Notes: generated from the sequence alone by a model not told the origin. Positions 19,271 to 29,357 are shown, counted from the first letter of the stretch. The stretch is 64,000 nt of DNA from GWE2-42-39 sp942493345 (GCA_942493345.1 OW818695.1:62001-126000), one strand, 5' to 3'. Numbers and translations are program-made.

Positions 19271-20139
19271 TACAAAATTTGGCTCGTGTCGAAGACAATG
19301 CAGACACGTTAATCGAAGAGGTCAATCTCCGGAAATTAAAGCGCAATGACATAGAAGTTCAAGAGATCAATATTTTTGATACTCATAAATCGCATATTCA
19401 GGTTCGAAACCTTAATGTATATCTTTCGAAAAATCATATTCTTAAAAATGTAAGCCTCGATATTCCCGACAAAGCAATTACCTGCATCATTGGTCCATCG
19501 GGGTGTGGTAAAACCACTTTACTGAAAACGTTTAACTGTTTACTCCAAAACTCAATCGATGTAAAAATTGAAGGTGATGTTTTGGTGGATGGTGAAAATA
19601 TTCATGGTGAGAAAGTTCGTGTTGAAAATATCCGAAAAAAGATGGGACTGCTTTCTCAACGGCCATGCCCGCTACCCATGTCGATATATGATAATATTGC
19701 TTATGGTCCACGCATTCATGGTATTCGGGGAAGAAAAAAGTTGGATGTTATTGTTGAAAAGCATTTGAAAGAAGCCGGGTTGTGGGATGAAGTCAAAGAG
19801 CGATTGAAATCGCCGGCCAATAGCCTGTCAATCGGCCAGCAACAACGACTTTGCCTTGCCCGAGGACTGGCCGTTGAGCCGGAAATTATTTTAGGCGATG
19901 AAGCAACTTCTGCTCTCGATCCGGTTTCAAGTAAAAAAATTGAGGAACTCTTTGTTCAGCTCAAAAGTAAATATTCGATTGTATTGGTAACGCACACCCT
20001 TCGTCAGGCCAAACGGATTGCCGATTATGTTATTTTCATGTACTTGGGCGAAGTGATTGAAGTCGGGCCTTCATTTGAAATTTTCAACAACCCCAAAAAG
20101 CAATTGACACGTGAATACCTGAGTGGAAGTTTTAGTTGA
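19267..20139 (+). CDS. PstB-like ABC transporter ATPase
   Basis: A 290-residue ABC ATPase. Walker A is GPSGCGKTT near residue 76, the signature is LSIGQQQRL, Walker B is IILGDEATSALD, and the switch His is in LVTHTL. The Q-loop segment is LLSQRPCPLPMSIYDNIAYGPR, close to that of PstB. Compared with PstB there is an N-terminal extension of about 40 charged residues, and the usual MDEP of Walker B reads GDEA. It is coupled to the permease by an ATGA overlap. The 63-base gap to cysD suggests one sulfate-related operon. Confidence 0.88.
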   Translation: MIQNLARVEDNADTLIEEVNLRKLKRNDIEVQEINIFDTHKSHIQVRNLNVYLSKNHILKNVSLDIPDKAITCIIGPSGCGKTTLLKTFNCLLQNSIDVKIEGDVLVDGENIHGEKVRVENIRKKMGLLSQRPCPLPMSIYDNIAYGPRIHGIRGRKKLDVIVEKHLKEAGLWDEVKERLKSPANSLSIGQQQRLCLARGLAVEPEIILGDEATSALDPVSSKKIEELFVQLKSKYSIVLVTHTLRQAKRIADYVIFMYLGEVIEVGPSFEIFNNPKKQLTREYLSGSFS

Positions 20140-20202
20140 AAATTCAGAAAAAGCACACTAAAAATTTCTCTTTGGAAAATTAAATTAGATAAATATTTTA
20201 CA

Positions 20203-21108
20203 ATGAACACATACAATATTAACCACTTACGCGAGCTGGAGTCGGAATCAATTTATGTGATCCGCGAAGTGGTCGCCCAATTCGAAAATCCGGTGATGTT
20301 GTTTTCCGGTGGAAAAGATTCCATCGTCATGTTCCATTTGGCCCGGAAAGCATTTTGGCCTGCGAAAGTTCCGTTTCCGTTGTTGCATATCGATACCGGC
20401 CACAATTTTACCGAAACACTTGATTTTCGTGATGAATTGGCTGCAAAAACCGGCACTCGCTGTATTGTCCGGAGCGTTGAAGACTCCATAAAAGAAGGCA
20501 AAGCAGTTGACGAAACAGGAGTAAATGCCAGCCGCAATCGTCTTCAAACAGTTACCCTGCTCGATGCGATTGAAGAGTTTAAATTCGATGTGGCAATGGG
20601 CGGTGGGCGCAGGGATGAAGAAAAAGCACGCGCGAAAGAACGTTTTTTCTCTCATCGCGATGAATTTGGCCAGTGGGATCCGAAGAACCAGCGCCCTGAA
20701 CTTTGGAATATATTCAACGGACGGAAGAATCATGGGGAACATTTTAGGGCATTTCCCATCAGCAACTGGACCGAAATGGATGTTTGGCAATATGTGCTGA
20801 TGGAAAACATCGAAATGCCCTGTTTGTATTATACACACAAACGTGAAGTGTTTCAGCGCGACGGCGTTTGGCTGGCGGCGGCGCCATTCATGAAACTTAA
20901 AAATGGCGAAAAAGTCGAACTGCTTGATGTCCGTTGCCGCACGATTGGAGATATCACCTGTACCGGGCTTACCCTGTCGAAAGCCAACAGCCTTACCGAT
21001 ATTATCGATGAGGTGGCCGCAACCCGTGTAACTGAAAGAGGTGGCCGCGCCGATGATAAACGCTCGGAAGCAGCGATGGAAGATAGAAAAAAAGAAGGTT
21101 ATTTTTAG
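20203..21108 (+). CDS. cysD: Sulfate adenylyltransferase subunit 2
   Basis: A 301-residue ATP pyrophosphatase-type subunit of ATP sulfurylase, which makes APS from sulfate and ATP with help of the CysN GTPase. The PP-loop SGGKDSIVM is near residue 31, followed by LLHIDTGHNF, the GGRRDEEKARAKER segment and the end GRADDKRSEAAMEDRKKEGYF typical of CysD. It is followed after 10 bases by cysH and then cysN. Confidence 0.96.
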   Translation: MNTYNINHLRELESESIYVIREVVAQFENPVMLFSGGKDSIVMFHLARKAFWPAKVPFPLLHIDTGHNFTETLDFRDELAAKTGTRCIVRSVEDSIKEGKAVDETGVNASRNRLQTVTLLDAIEEFKFDVAMGGGRRDEEKARAKERFFSHRDEFGQWDPKNQRPELWNIFNGRKNHGEHFRAFPISNWTEMDVWQYVLMENIEMPCLYYTHKREVFQRDGVWLAAAPFMKLKNGEKVELLDVRCRTIGDITCTGLTLSKANSLTDIIDEVAATRVTERGGRADDKRSEAAMEDRKKEGYF

Positions 21109-21118
21109 AATCATAAAT

Positions 21119-21847
21119 ATGCAAGGAACCGGAATTTCAAAATTCATAGAGATGGAAGCGCTTAATCAGCAATTCGATAAGTGTTCTCCGGAAGAGGTAT
21201 TAAAATTCTTTTTAGCCGAATACAAAGGGAAAATTGCACTTTCGTCAAGCATGGGTGCTGAAGACCAGGTTCTGACAAGTATGATTTGCGGCATCGACAT
21301 AACAACCCGCATTTTCACGCTTGATACCGGGCGGTTGTTCCCCGAAACGTATGAATTGATTGACAAAACCAATCAGTTTTTCAATGTTTCCATCGAAGTT
21401 TTCTTCCCCGATTTCAAGGCGGTAGAGCAAATGGTAGCGACAAAAGGAATCAATCTTTTTTATCAAAGTGTTGAAAATCGCAAAGAATGTTGTCACGTCC
21501 GCAAATTGGAACCGCTGAAACGTGCTTTTGCAAATCTTGATGTCTGGATTTGCGGATTACGCCGGGAACAATCGGTCACAAGAAATTCTTCAGAAAGGAT
21601 TGAATGGGATGAGAACAACGGCATCATCAAGATTAATCCTCTTATCGATTGGACCGAAGAACAAGTTTGGGAATACATGAAACAACATCAGATTCCATAT
21701 AATTTGTTACACGAAAACGGATTTCCAAGTATTGGTTGCCAACCATGCACCCGTGCAGTGAATCCCGGAGAAGATATACGGGCTGGAAGATGGTGGTGGG
21801 AAGAACCAGAGCACAAAGAATGCGGTTTGCACAGAAAGAATAAATAG
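21119..21847 (+). CDS. cysH: Adenylyl-sulfate (APS) reductase, CysH family
   Basis: The ATG at 21119 gives 242 residues with little space after cysD. The enzyme reduces activated sulfate to sulfite with thioredoxin. It has the [4Fe-4S] cysteines of the APS-reductase type: C124-C125 in KECCHVRK and C207 and C210 in IGCQPCTRA. The catalytic C235 is in ECGLH. PAPS reductases lack the CC and CxxC pairs, so APS is the likely substrate. This agrees with a CysN that has no fused APS kinase and with the absence of cysC in the window. Confidence 0.95.
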   Translation: MQGTGISKFIEMEALNQQFDKCSPEEVLKFFLAEYKGKIALSSSMGAEDQVLTSMICGIDITTRIFTLDTGRLFPETYELIDKTNQFFNVSIEVFFPDFKAVEQMVATKGINLFYQSVENRKECCHVRKLEPLKRAFANLDVWICGLRREQSVTRNSSERIEWDENNGIIKINPLIDWTEEQVWEYMKQHQIPYNLLHENGFPSIGCQPCTRAVNPGEDIRAGRWWWEEPEHKECGLHRKNK

Positions 21848-21880
21848 AAATAATTATCAAATAATTTATAGATCAGAAAA

Positions 21881-23191
21881 ATGGATAATAGTTCACCCGT
21901 AACGGGATATCTTGATATGGAACTGCTTCGGTTTACAACGGCAGGCAGTGTCGACGACGGAAAGAGTACATTGGTTGGAAGGTTATTATTCGACAGTAAA
22001 GCTATTTTCCAGGATCAGATGGAAGCCATTGAACGGGCCAGTTTAAAGATTGGCGAAGGCGATATCAACCTTGCATTACTAACTGATGGCTTGCGGGCTG
22101 AAAGGGAACAAGGTATTACCATTGATGTTGCATACCGCTACTTTGCAACCCCAAAGCGGAAGTTTATTATTGCAGATACTCCCGGACATGTTCAATATAC
22201 GCGGAATATGGTTACCGGGGCATCAACTGCCGATGCAGCCATTATTTTAATTGACGCACGCAATGGGGTGATCGAACAAACACGAAGGCACTCATATATT
22301 GCATCATTGCTGCAAATCAAACATATTATTGTATGTGTGAATAAAATGGATCTGGTCGATTTCAGCCAGAACGTTTTTATACAAATACAATCCGATTATA
22401 ATGTCGTTGCTCAAAAACTGGGCAACCGGAATATTTATTTTATACCCATCAGCGCCAAGCTGGGCGATAATGTAGTGGATGGCTCAGAAAATATGGACTG
22501 GTACAACGGGCCAACCTTGATGAATTTGCTCGAAACCATACCTGTTTCCGGCGATTTTGATATTTCTGCGGCACGGTTTCCGGTACAGAATGTTATCCGC
22601 CCGCAAGTCGATGATTTTCACGATTATCGCGGTTATGCAGGACGGGTTGCCTCGGGTATTTTTAAGAAAGGCGATAAAGTAAAAATACTACCTGCAGGAA
22701 TGTTTTCCACCATTCGAAGCATCGATTTTTTTGGCCAAACCCTCGAAAAAGCATTCCCACCTCAATCAGTTGTAATCACGCTTGATGGTGATATCGACAT
22801 TTCGCGGGGTGATATGATTGTAAAAGAAAACGACCAACCGGTGGTTTCAAATGAAATCGATTTGAGGGTATGCTGGTTATCAGAAAGACCTTTGTTTCCG
22901 GGAAACAAATACGCCATCAAACACACTTCGGCTGATGCTCGTTGTGTGATCAAAGATGTCGCTTATAAACTTGATATTTCAACTCTTGGGCACGATGAAA
23001 TCAATAAACAGGTCGGGCTCAACGAAATGGCAAAAATATCGATCAAAACAACCCGTCCGTTGGTGTACGATGCGTACGATAAAAATCGCGTTACCGGCAG
23101 CCTGATATTGATTGATGAAGCCACAAACGTAACAGTTGGTGCGGGTATGATTATTTCTAACTTAAATGGCACAGGTATAGGAATAAAATAG
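21881..23191 (+). CDS. cysN: Sulfate adenylyltransferase subunit 1 (GTPase)
   Basis: A 436-residue EF-Tu-like GTPase that drives the CysD reaction. G1 is GSVDDGKSTLVGRLL, G3 is ADTPGHVQYTRNM and G4 is VNKMD. Two beta-barrel domains follow from about residue 235. It ends without the C-terminal APS kinase seen in NodQ/CysNC fusions. Last gene of the cysD-cysH-cysN block, 33 bases after cysH, and followed by a terminator. Confidence 0.96.
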   Translation: MDNSSPVTGYLDMELLRFTTAGSVDDGKSTLVGRLLFDSKAIFQDQMEAIERASLKIGEGDINLALLTDGLRAEREQGITIDVAYRYFATPKRKFIIADTPGHVQYTRNMVTGASTADAAIILIDARNGVIEQTRRHSYIASLLQIKHIIVCVNKMDLVDFSQNVFIQIQSDYNVVAQKLGNRNIYFIPISAKLGDNVVDGSENMDWYNGPTLMNLLETIPVSGDFDISAARFPVQNVIRPQVDDFHDYRGYAGRVASGIFKKGDKVKILPAGMFSTIRSIDFFGQTLEKAFPPQSVVITLDGDIDISRGDMIVKENDQPVVSNEIDLRVCWLSERPLFPGNKYAIKHTSADARCVIKDVAYKLDISTLGHDEINKQVGLNEMAKISIKTTRPLVYDAYDKNRVTGSLILIDEATNVTVGAGMIISNLNGTGIGIK

Positions 23192-23205
23192 AAGACCGAC
23201 TTACA

Positions 23206-23242
23206 AACAGGCAATTACACAAATGTGATTGCCTGTTTTTTT
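23206..23242 (+). terminator. Terminator of the cys operon
   Basis: AACAGGCAATTACAC pairs with GTGATTGCCTGTT around a short loop and is followed by eight T. Confidence 0.88.
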
Positions 23243-23342
23243 TATTCACGAAATTTTTTCCCCCTTTTGGTGATTATTACAAACACTTATTAAATAAACG
23301 TATACAATAAACATAAAACGAATAATCCGATTTAAACCTTCA

Positions 23343-24332
23343 TTATCTGGTGAAAATATTCTTCAGATAATCGGCTACACGAATCGTTTTCCGAACGATT
23401 TTTTCTTTCAGGCTTAATCTTTCGGCAAGTATAAATTCATTTAAAATTTTCGAAAACTCCGTTGTCCTGAGGTATCCAAACGATTTGTGATGATTGGGGA
23501 CGCCATTTGCTTCGTAATTGTTTTTCACCAAAAAATCAACCGGTTGCACGCCATTGCTGTTTTTCGGGAAATTATCAGCCAAATGATAATCAAAAGCCAC
23601 AGTGTCGCAAATGTCGGCAAAATTATACCAGTTTTTCTGAATTCCGGGCGGAGTAACCATGTAGTTTTCGCTGGTATTCATATGCTTCTGTTCGGCGGCA
23701 ATTTTACTGATAACAATTGGCAATCCAAGCGGCGAACCGATGGTAACAAATGTATGTATATTCAGGAAAGGGGCGAGAAACGTTAATACATCGAATGCGA
23801 TAATGGTTCCCATCGAGTGGCTGATCAGCATGATGTCATCATTTTTGTATTTTTCAAGCGCCTGAAAAAGTCGCTCCCTGATCACCTCTTTTGCTTTACG
23901 TCCATCAATAATTTCCGGCGTACTACTTTCTGAATAATAAATTTCCAGTTCTCTGAAGTACTTGCGTACAAGAGTATCAGTAATAAATGAATAATTGAGA
24001 GTAAGATCTTCGTTCAAAAAAATGCGGTTCAATTGACGCCCCATAAAATCAACGAATTTCATTCGCAGGCTATGGTCTTCCCCCAAAGCAGGGTTTGTTC
24101 CCTTTTCATATTTTTCATCGATAAAATACGGACTTTCAGGGTTGGGTTCCTTCTCATCCAGCGGTTTATCGTACACGAGATCTGCCCAGTAAACCATTTC
24201 AAATTTGGGCAATTCTGCATTAAAATTACCGATTTCCAACCCTTCTATCATGGACTGTTTCCACCAATTTTCGAGCAATTGTTTCGGGGGTTTATTGCCA
24301 AGCCCGTGAATTCCGATGATTATGTTTGCCAT
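23343..24332 (-). CDS. Alpha/beta hydrolase-fold protein, lipase/esterase-like
   Basis: A 329-residue cytosolic protein without a signal peptide. It begins with IIIGIHGLGNKPP (strand plus oxyanion HG) and has the nucleophile elbow SHSMG with Ser173, followed by TFVTIGSPLGLPI, as in class 3-like lipases and PGAP1/DUF676 hydrolases. A late His (NHHKSFGYL) may complete the triad. The substrate is unknown and the gene stands alone. Confidence 0.65.
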   Translation of the reverse strand: MANIIIGIHGLGNKPPKQLLENWWKQSMIEGLEIGNFNAELPKFEMVYWADLVYDKPLDEKEPNPESPYFIDEKYEKGTNPALGEDHSLRMKFVDFMGRQLNRIFLNEDLTLNYSFITDTLVRKYFRELEIYYSESSTPEIIDGRKAKEVIRERLFQALEKYKNDDIMLISHSMGTIIAFDVLTFLAPFLNIHTFVTIGSPLGLPIVISKIAAEQKHMNTSENYMVTPPGIQKNWYNFADICDTVAFDYHLADNFPKNSNGVQPVDFLVKNNYEANGVPNHHKSFGYLRTTEFSKILNEFILAERLSLKEKIVRKTIRVADYLKNIFTR

Positions 24333-24554
24333 AGTTGCAATTCCATAAGAGGTTCAAATCATTCAAAAAAATTGCATAAAACCATGTCTATAAAATTAAC
24401 GCGTTTTTCTCTTGCACAACTATTTGTTCTAAAAATATTTATGAAGAAGAACGAAACAGTATTGTGTAAATTCCTGCATTTCAGATCATCTGGTTCAAGC
24501 GGCTCAATTCAACAATTTGATCCCTGACCTGTTCCCTCATCCATCCGAAAATAC

Positions 24555-24562
24555 TAAATTTG
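24555..24562 (+). promoter_or_regulatory. -7 element before the HEAT-repeat gene
   Basis: TAAATTTG fits TAnnTTTG, 25 bases before the ATG. No clear -33 box was seen. Confidence 0.4.
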
Positions 24563-24587
24563 CAATTCAATCATACAAGAGAAGACA

Positions 24588-25115
24588 ATGACAACGAAAT
24601 CACCAAAAACGAACCCACAAATTATATCGAAATTGCAATCGCAAAATCCCGAATGGGTTGTTGAAGCCATTGAAAAGCTGCGCAATTCGGGGAATTCATC
24701 ATATATACCTGTTCTTATTGAATTACTGCATTCATCGAAAAGTCCAGAGATCGATTCGAAAATTATGAACCTGCTGGCTGATATCAAAGACAAAGAAGTT
24801 GTACCTCAATTAATGGATGCTATTCAGAATAAAAAATATGCAACCGAACGCAAAAAACTGGTTTCTCTTTGTTGGGAAAACGGGCTCGATTTCAGCGCCA
24901 ATCTCCCGGTATTTGTCGATCTTTTAATTACTGAAGAGTTGGATATTGCTTTTGAAGCCTACACGGTTATTACCAACATGGAAGGAAAAATAACGGCAGA
25001 AATGCTGAATGCTGAAACCGATAAGATGGAAATTGCCCTAAATACGGTTGGCGATCAGAAAAAGCCACTGCTGATCGACATTATTGATTTTTTACCAAAA
25101 CTTTCTGATTTATAG
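24588..25115 (+). CDS. Small HEAT-repeat protein
   Basis: A 175-residue all-helical protein with HEAT-like pairs, for example PEWVVEAIEKLRNSGNSSYIPVLIELLHSS and SKIMNLLADIKDKEVVPQLMDAI. It has no signal and no catalytic motif. Such proteins usually act as binding scaffolds. The partner is unknown. Confidence 0.7.
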   Translation: MTTKSPKTNPQIISKLQSQNPEWVVEAIEKLRNSGNSSYIPVLIELLHSSKSPEIDSKIMNLLADIKDKEVVPQLMDAIQNKKYATERKKLVSLCWENGLDFSANLPVFVDLLITEELDIAFEAYTVITNMEGKITAEMLNAETDKMEIALNTVGDQKKPLLIDIIDFLPKLSDL

Positions 25116-25199
25116 TTCACGTCAAACGGTTGAATACCGGAAACAATTCTTATTTTTAGCGTCTTTCTAAAAAAAACGAATAATCCGGGGATACAAATC

Positions 25200-26180
25200 G
25201 TGCAAAGGTGGCATCTACTATTTTTTTTCTGCGTTTTCAGTCTTAAATCGTTCTGCCAGGATGCCGAATATTCGCAATTCTATGCCAACCCGTTGTATTT
25301 AAACCCTGCTTTTACCGGAACCACTGAATATTCCCGTTTCTCGGTCAATTACCGGAATCAATGGCCCAGTCTGGGCAACACATTTGTAAATTATTCGGTT
25401 TCGTTCGACCGCTATTTTAAAGCGTTAAATGGAGGATTGGGACTTCAGTTAAGCAATAATTCCGAAGCCGAAGGAAAAATTATCAGCTCCTCGGCATTTC
25501 TGTTCTACTCGCATCACATAAAAATAAACAATCAGTTTTTTATTGATGCGGCATTGCAGGCAGGCGGAACGTACAAGGGATTTAATAAATCGGGCCTTGT
25601 TTTTCCTTCTGAAATTAATGAATTGAATGGGGTTATTGTCCCGGACGGATCAATGAATATTGAAGACGCCAGCAAAATTTATCCCGATTTTGGAATTGGT
25701 ATTTTAGGACAGTCGGGCTCCTGTTTCTTTGGGTTCAGCATTCAGCATTTAACGAAACCCAACGAATCGCTGATCGAAGGCGACCAGAAAGGCCTCCTGC
25801 CCCGGAAAATTACAATAAACGCGGGCGCACGCACAAAAAAACTCAGAAATGGTTTATTATCGAAACCATATACCCTCTCGCCCAACATTATTTTTCAGCA
25901 ACAGGGCAGCTTCAAACAGATGAACCTTGGAATGTACCTGAATATCGGGCCGCTGGCCGGTGGTTTGTGGTACCGGAACAATTTGAGCATCCGTCCAGAT
26001 GCGGTAATCGCCATGATTGGCATCATGCGCGAACGGTTCAAAATTGGCTACAGTTACGACCTGACCCTTTCGCACCTGTCGAATTACTCGTTTGGTTCGC
26101 ACGAACTATCGCTGATTTATTTCTTCGGGGAACGGATCAAAGGGAATGCACGCGAAACAATGATCATTCCTGAATTCTAA
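25200..26180 (+). CDS. Type IX secretion system membrane protein, PorP/SprF family
   Basis: A 326-residue outer-membrane beta-barrel protein started at GTG 25200. The signal peptide ends near SFCQ, followed by the family signature DAEYSQFYANPLYLNPAFTGT. PorP/SprF proteins often sit beside one large secreted protein with a CHU_C-type sorting domain and help attach it to the surface. That is the arrangement here, with the giant gene convergent and overlapping by three bases at the stop codons. Confidence 0.9.
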   Translation: MQRWHLLFFFCVFSLKSFCQDAEYSQFYANPLYLNPAFTGTTEYSRFSVNYRNQWPSLGNTFVNYSVSFDRYFKALNGGLGLQLSNNSEAEGKIISSSAFLFYSHHIKINNQFFIDAALQAGGTYKGFNKSGLVFPSEINELNGVIVPDGSMNIEDASKIYPDFGIGILGQSGSCFFGFSIQHLTKPNESLIEGDQKGLLPRKITINAGARTKKLRNGLLSKPYTLSPNIIFQQQGSFKQMNLGMYLNIGPLAGGLWYRNNLSIRPDAVIAMIGIMRERFKIGYSYDLTLSHLSNYSFGSHELSLIYFFGERIKGNARETMIIPEF

Positions 26181-29100
26181 TAGAGCAAACTAACCGCCCC
26201 GTTTTGCCGGTGTTTCTCACCCAGGAAATCAACATAGTTGAGAACCCAGATATACGTACCTGCCGGCGCTGGTTGGCCGTTTTTCATCCGTCCGCCCCAT
26301 GCTTTGTGCTCGTTTTTGCATTCAAAAATCAATTGTCCCCAGCGGTTAAAAACCTGTAAATGATAACCTTTCGTTTCAACGCCATCGGTGGCAAGTAAGA
26401 AACTCCTGTTTTCAGGATTTGTAGAATTTGGACTGAAAACTGTGGGTGGAAAAATTTTTTCGAAACGAACCAGCACTTGTTTGAATGCACTGTCATGGCA
26501 AGACAATTGGTTTTCTGCAATCATTCGCACATCGAAATATCCTAATTTATCGTATGCGTAATTTGGACTTTCGAGATCGGAAATTCCTTTTTCATCGCCA
26601 AAATCCCAAAAATACCGAACCGCATTCTGCGACAAATTGCGGAAAGTAATCTCCGGATTTACAATACTTACATCTGCCGGATCAGGAATAAAATCAGCCT
26701 TTGGAATAGGATAAACCCGGATGTCGCGGGGAACTTTTACAGTGTCGGAACAGCCGGTATTTTCGGAATAGGCGACTGCCCGGACCGTGAAAGAATGATC
26801 GGGTTCCGGGAACAGATGATTTACTTCTTCGTCTCCATCCACCCAATTCTCATCCCCGAAATTCCATTTATAGTTGAGTTTATCGACCGCATCTTTTGCA
26901 TTCAAGCGAAAATCGATATCCAATACCGGGCAACCTTCGTATTTATTTGCTTCGGCCCAAACCCAGGGTTTCCGCTTAAAAGGAACTTCTATTTTCGGGC
27001 TTTTGCAATTGTATTCCGAAATGACATAAAATCCGATTTTACTTGCAGGTTTATCGGTCAGACTGATTTTTACCGGTCCAAAATCTGTACCCGGATTTTG
27101 GACAACTTCAGGCGGGTTCAGATCCGACAAATCCCAGTAATAACGGGCAATTTCAGAAGCAGTACCAACGTAATTTATTTCCAGTGTATCGCCATAACAC
27201 GAATCGGGTTTTAAATCGAGCTCGGTTGTCGGGATCGGATACACTTTTATAAAATCCTTTAAAACCGCTATATTTTCGCAGCCTTCATCGCTCACAATTT
27301 TCAGGCTCACATCGTAAAAACCATCTTCGTTATAAGTATGAACCGGAAATGGTTCAGAAGATTTTGCACCATCGCCAAAATTCCATTCGTACGTATCAAT
27401 AATTTCAGTAGTTGAGTTATGGAATTTGGCTGTAAAAGGTTCGCAATTGGCAGTGGTATCGGCCCAAAAATTCATATTAGGAATTACTTTTATATACTCT
27501 TCGGTAATAGTACTTTGACAACCATCTTCAAGCACTTGCAATCGCAAATAGCGACTTATTTTATCATTTATTCCCAAAGAAATATCAACATCCTGTCTGC
27601 CAATTTCAGACAAAGTATCGATAAACATCCAGTTGTAAAGAGCATTTCCGGTAGCATTTCCGGTATATTCAACATTCAGGGAATATCCGTAGCATTTATC
27701 ATTCAGAATATTAAAAGATGAAGTAGGTATTTGATGAAAACCTATGTTCAACGTATCGGAAACTTTGCACCCATACGGGCTTGTCAGATCAACAGAAACC
27801 CGGTAATTGCCATAAGCCGGAACATTCATTGGCGTTGATTTCTGAAGTGGAGCTGTAATTGTCATCGTCGGGTTTTCCGGTTTCCAAACTACACTATTAT
27901 CGGAAGAAGTGATTTCAAGTTGCCCTTTAAAATCGCCACAAACCAGCGTATCCGACTGGTCGAGCGAATAAACCGGGTACGCATGCACATTCAAAAATAA
28001 GCTATCCTGAAAAGTACATTCGCCATTGTCGGTTTTCACTTTGTACCAGCTTTGTTTCTGAGCGCTGATCGCACTAGTTGTTTCGCCGGTGTTCCATAAA
28101 TAGGAATAACCGGTTCCTTCAGTTTCAGGAACCGCTTTCAATGCTGACGTCTCGCCTTCGCAAATATCTTCATCACCAATAACATCAACAATTGGCGCCG
28201 GTTTTACATTTACTTTGAAACTCTGTTTTTGAATGCAAGTACCGAATCTGGCTTCCACATCATACGTTGTTGTTTGCATGGGCGAAGCAACCGGGTTTGC
28301 AATGGTCGAACTACTTAAACCATCGGCAGGCATCCATGTATATTCCCCCAAAAACTCATGGTTCAGGGTAACCGTATCGAACTGGCAAATAGTGGCATCC
28401 AGTTTACCTGAAAACTTAAAATTAACAACTTCGATCTCGACATAGTCAGACATTTTCAATAATGAAGCGGGTTCCATTCCCCCGTATTCAATCAGGTATC
28501 CCTGCGGATGATACGTATTGCCTGGGGTCGTATTCCCGGTATTCGAAAGGTCATTCCATGAGCCTGGAATGCCCACATTGAAAGTAATATGGGCATAATA
28601 CTCTGTATAACTATTATTGGGTTCCCCTGTATTCCAGTTTGAGTAAGCTCCATTAACCGGCCCCCCGCCTGCATTTACCCCCCTGCCTCGCCAAAATAAA
28701 GTACCATTTTCGGGCCCGGTTACCCATTTCCAGTCGTCTTCCTTTTCTATGTCCGATGCGCCAATCCACCCGGTTCCTTTGGTTTTTGTCCAGATAAAAT
28801 CATCTTCAACTTCCGAGGTTATGGTTGCCAGATAGCCCTGTAAACCATAAAGGTATTTAGCAGCGGCGGCATCCCGGGCAGCCGACCAGGTAATCCCCTG
28901 TTGCGATACAAACTGGTAAAAATGCTGTGTTGCAGGCAAATAATCAACATCGGTAAGCGAAATAGTAATATTCTTTTTCTCGGATGTCGGATTTTTTGAA
29001 ACATTATTGTAATAAACCTGTCGTATGGCGTCCTGATACTCCTGCAAAGTAGTTGCCCCGCTTAATTTTAACGAACCATTTGCATCCCAAAGCGATCTTA

Positions 29101-29347
29101 TTCCGGGGTTCGAGCCACCGTAAAACAGAGTATCCTGTCCCTTCTTGTAGTTGGCAATCGAAATTTTAAAATCGGCAGGAACAGTTGTCCCCTTGATTGA
29201 TGTTTTGGGAGCAACCAGAATCTTTTGAAAACAAAATGTTTCGGGCGTACCAGTGTATCCTGAAGAAATTTCCAACGTTACATTGCCCTGCCCTGCTAAT
29301 TGAAGGACAAGCAATGAAAACAGAAAGAAAAGGTTGATTCGTTGCAT
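26177..29347 (-). CDS. Large secreted C-type lectin/PKD protein with T9SS type B sorting domain
   Basis: A 1056-residue exported protein (signal 1-20, ending AGQ). A C-type-lectin-like domain lies at about 140-310 (GWIGASDIEKEDDWKWVTG, NWNTGEPNN, WNDLSN). Ig-like and PKD domains follow, with the repeated signature YEWNFGDG, YKWNFGDE and YFWDFGDE at about 650-960. The last 85 residues (PPTVFSPNSTN, FNRWGQLIFE, WGG, PAPAGTYIWVLNY) are the gliding-motility-type CHU_C sorting domain recognised by the type IX system. It is likely a surface adhesin or carbohydrate-binding protein paired with the PorP-like protein. Confidence 0.92.
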   Translation of the reverse strand: MQRINLFFLFSLLVLQLAGQGNVTLEISSGYTGTPETFCFQKILVAPKTSIKGTTVPADFKISIANYKKGQDTLFYGGSNPGIRSLWDANGSLKLSGATTLQEYQDAIRQVYYNNVSKNPTSEKKNITISLTDVDYLPATQHFYQFVSQQGITWSAARDAAAAKYLYGLQGYLATITSEVEDDFIWTKTKGTGWIGASDIEKEDDWKWVTGPENGTLFWRGRGVNAGGGPVNGAYSNWNTGEPNNSYTEYYAHITFNVGIPGSWNDLSNTGNTTPGNTYHPQGYLIEYGGMEPASLLKMSDYVEIEVVNFKFSGKLDATICQFDTVTLNHEFLGEYTWMPADGLSSSTIANPVASPMQTTTYDVEARFGTCIQKQSFKVNVKPAPIVDVIGDEDICEGETSALKAVPETEGTGYSYLWNTGETTSAISAQKQSWYKVKTDNGECTFQDSLFLNVHAYPVYSLDQSDTLVCGDFKGQLEITSSDNSVVWKPENPTMTITAPLQKSTPMNVPAYGNYRVSVDLTSPYGCKVSDTLNIGFHQIPTSSFNILNDKCYGYSLNVEYTGNATGNALYNWMFIDTLSEIGRQDVDISLGINDKISRYLRLQVLEDGCQSTITEEYIKVIPNMNFWADTTANCEPFTAKFHNSTTEIIDTYEWNFGDGAKSSEPFPVHTYNEDGFYDVSLKIVSDEGCENIAVLKDFIKVYPIPTTELDLKPDSCYGDTLEINYVGTASEIARYYWDLSDLNPPEVVQNPGTDFGPVKISLTDKPASKIGFYVISEYNCKSPKIEVPFKRKPWVWAEANKYEGCPVLDIDFRLNAKDAVDKLNYKWNFGDENWVDGDEEVNHLFPEPDHSFTVRAVAYSENTGCSDTVKVPRDIRVYPIPKADFIPDPADVSIVNPEITFRNLSQNAVRYFWDFGDEKGISDLESPNYAYDKLGYFDVRMIAENQLSCHDSAFKQVLVRFEKIFPPTVFSPNSTNPENRSFLLATDGVETKGYHLQVFNRWGQLIFECKNEHKAWGGRMKNGQPAPAGTYIWVLNYVDFLGEKHRQNGAVSLLY

Positions 29348-29357
29348 CTATGAAAAA

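Noticed and set aside
16525..20139. Phosphate transporter pstSCAB
   Set aside because: The fold family is right, but the gene context and changed anion-loop residues make phosphate unlikely. No phoU or Pho regulator is nearby.
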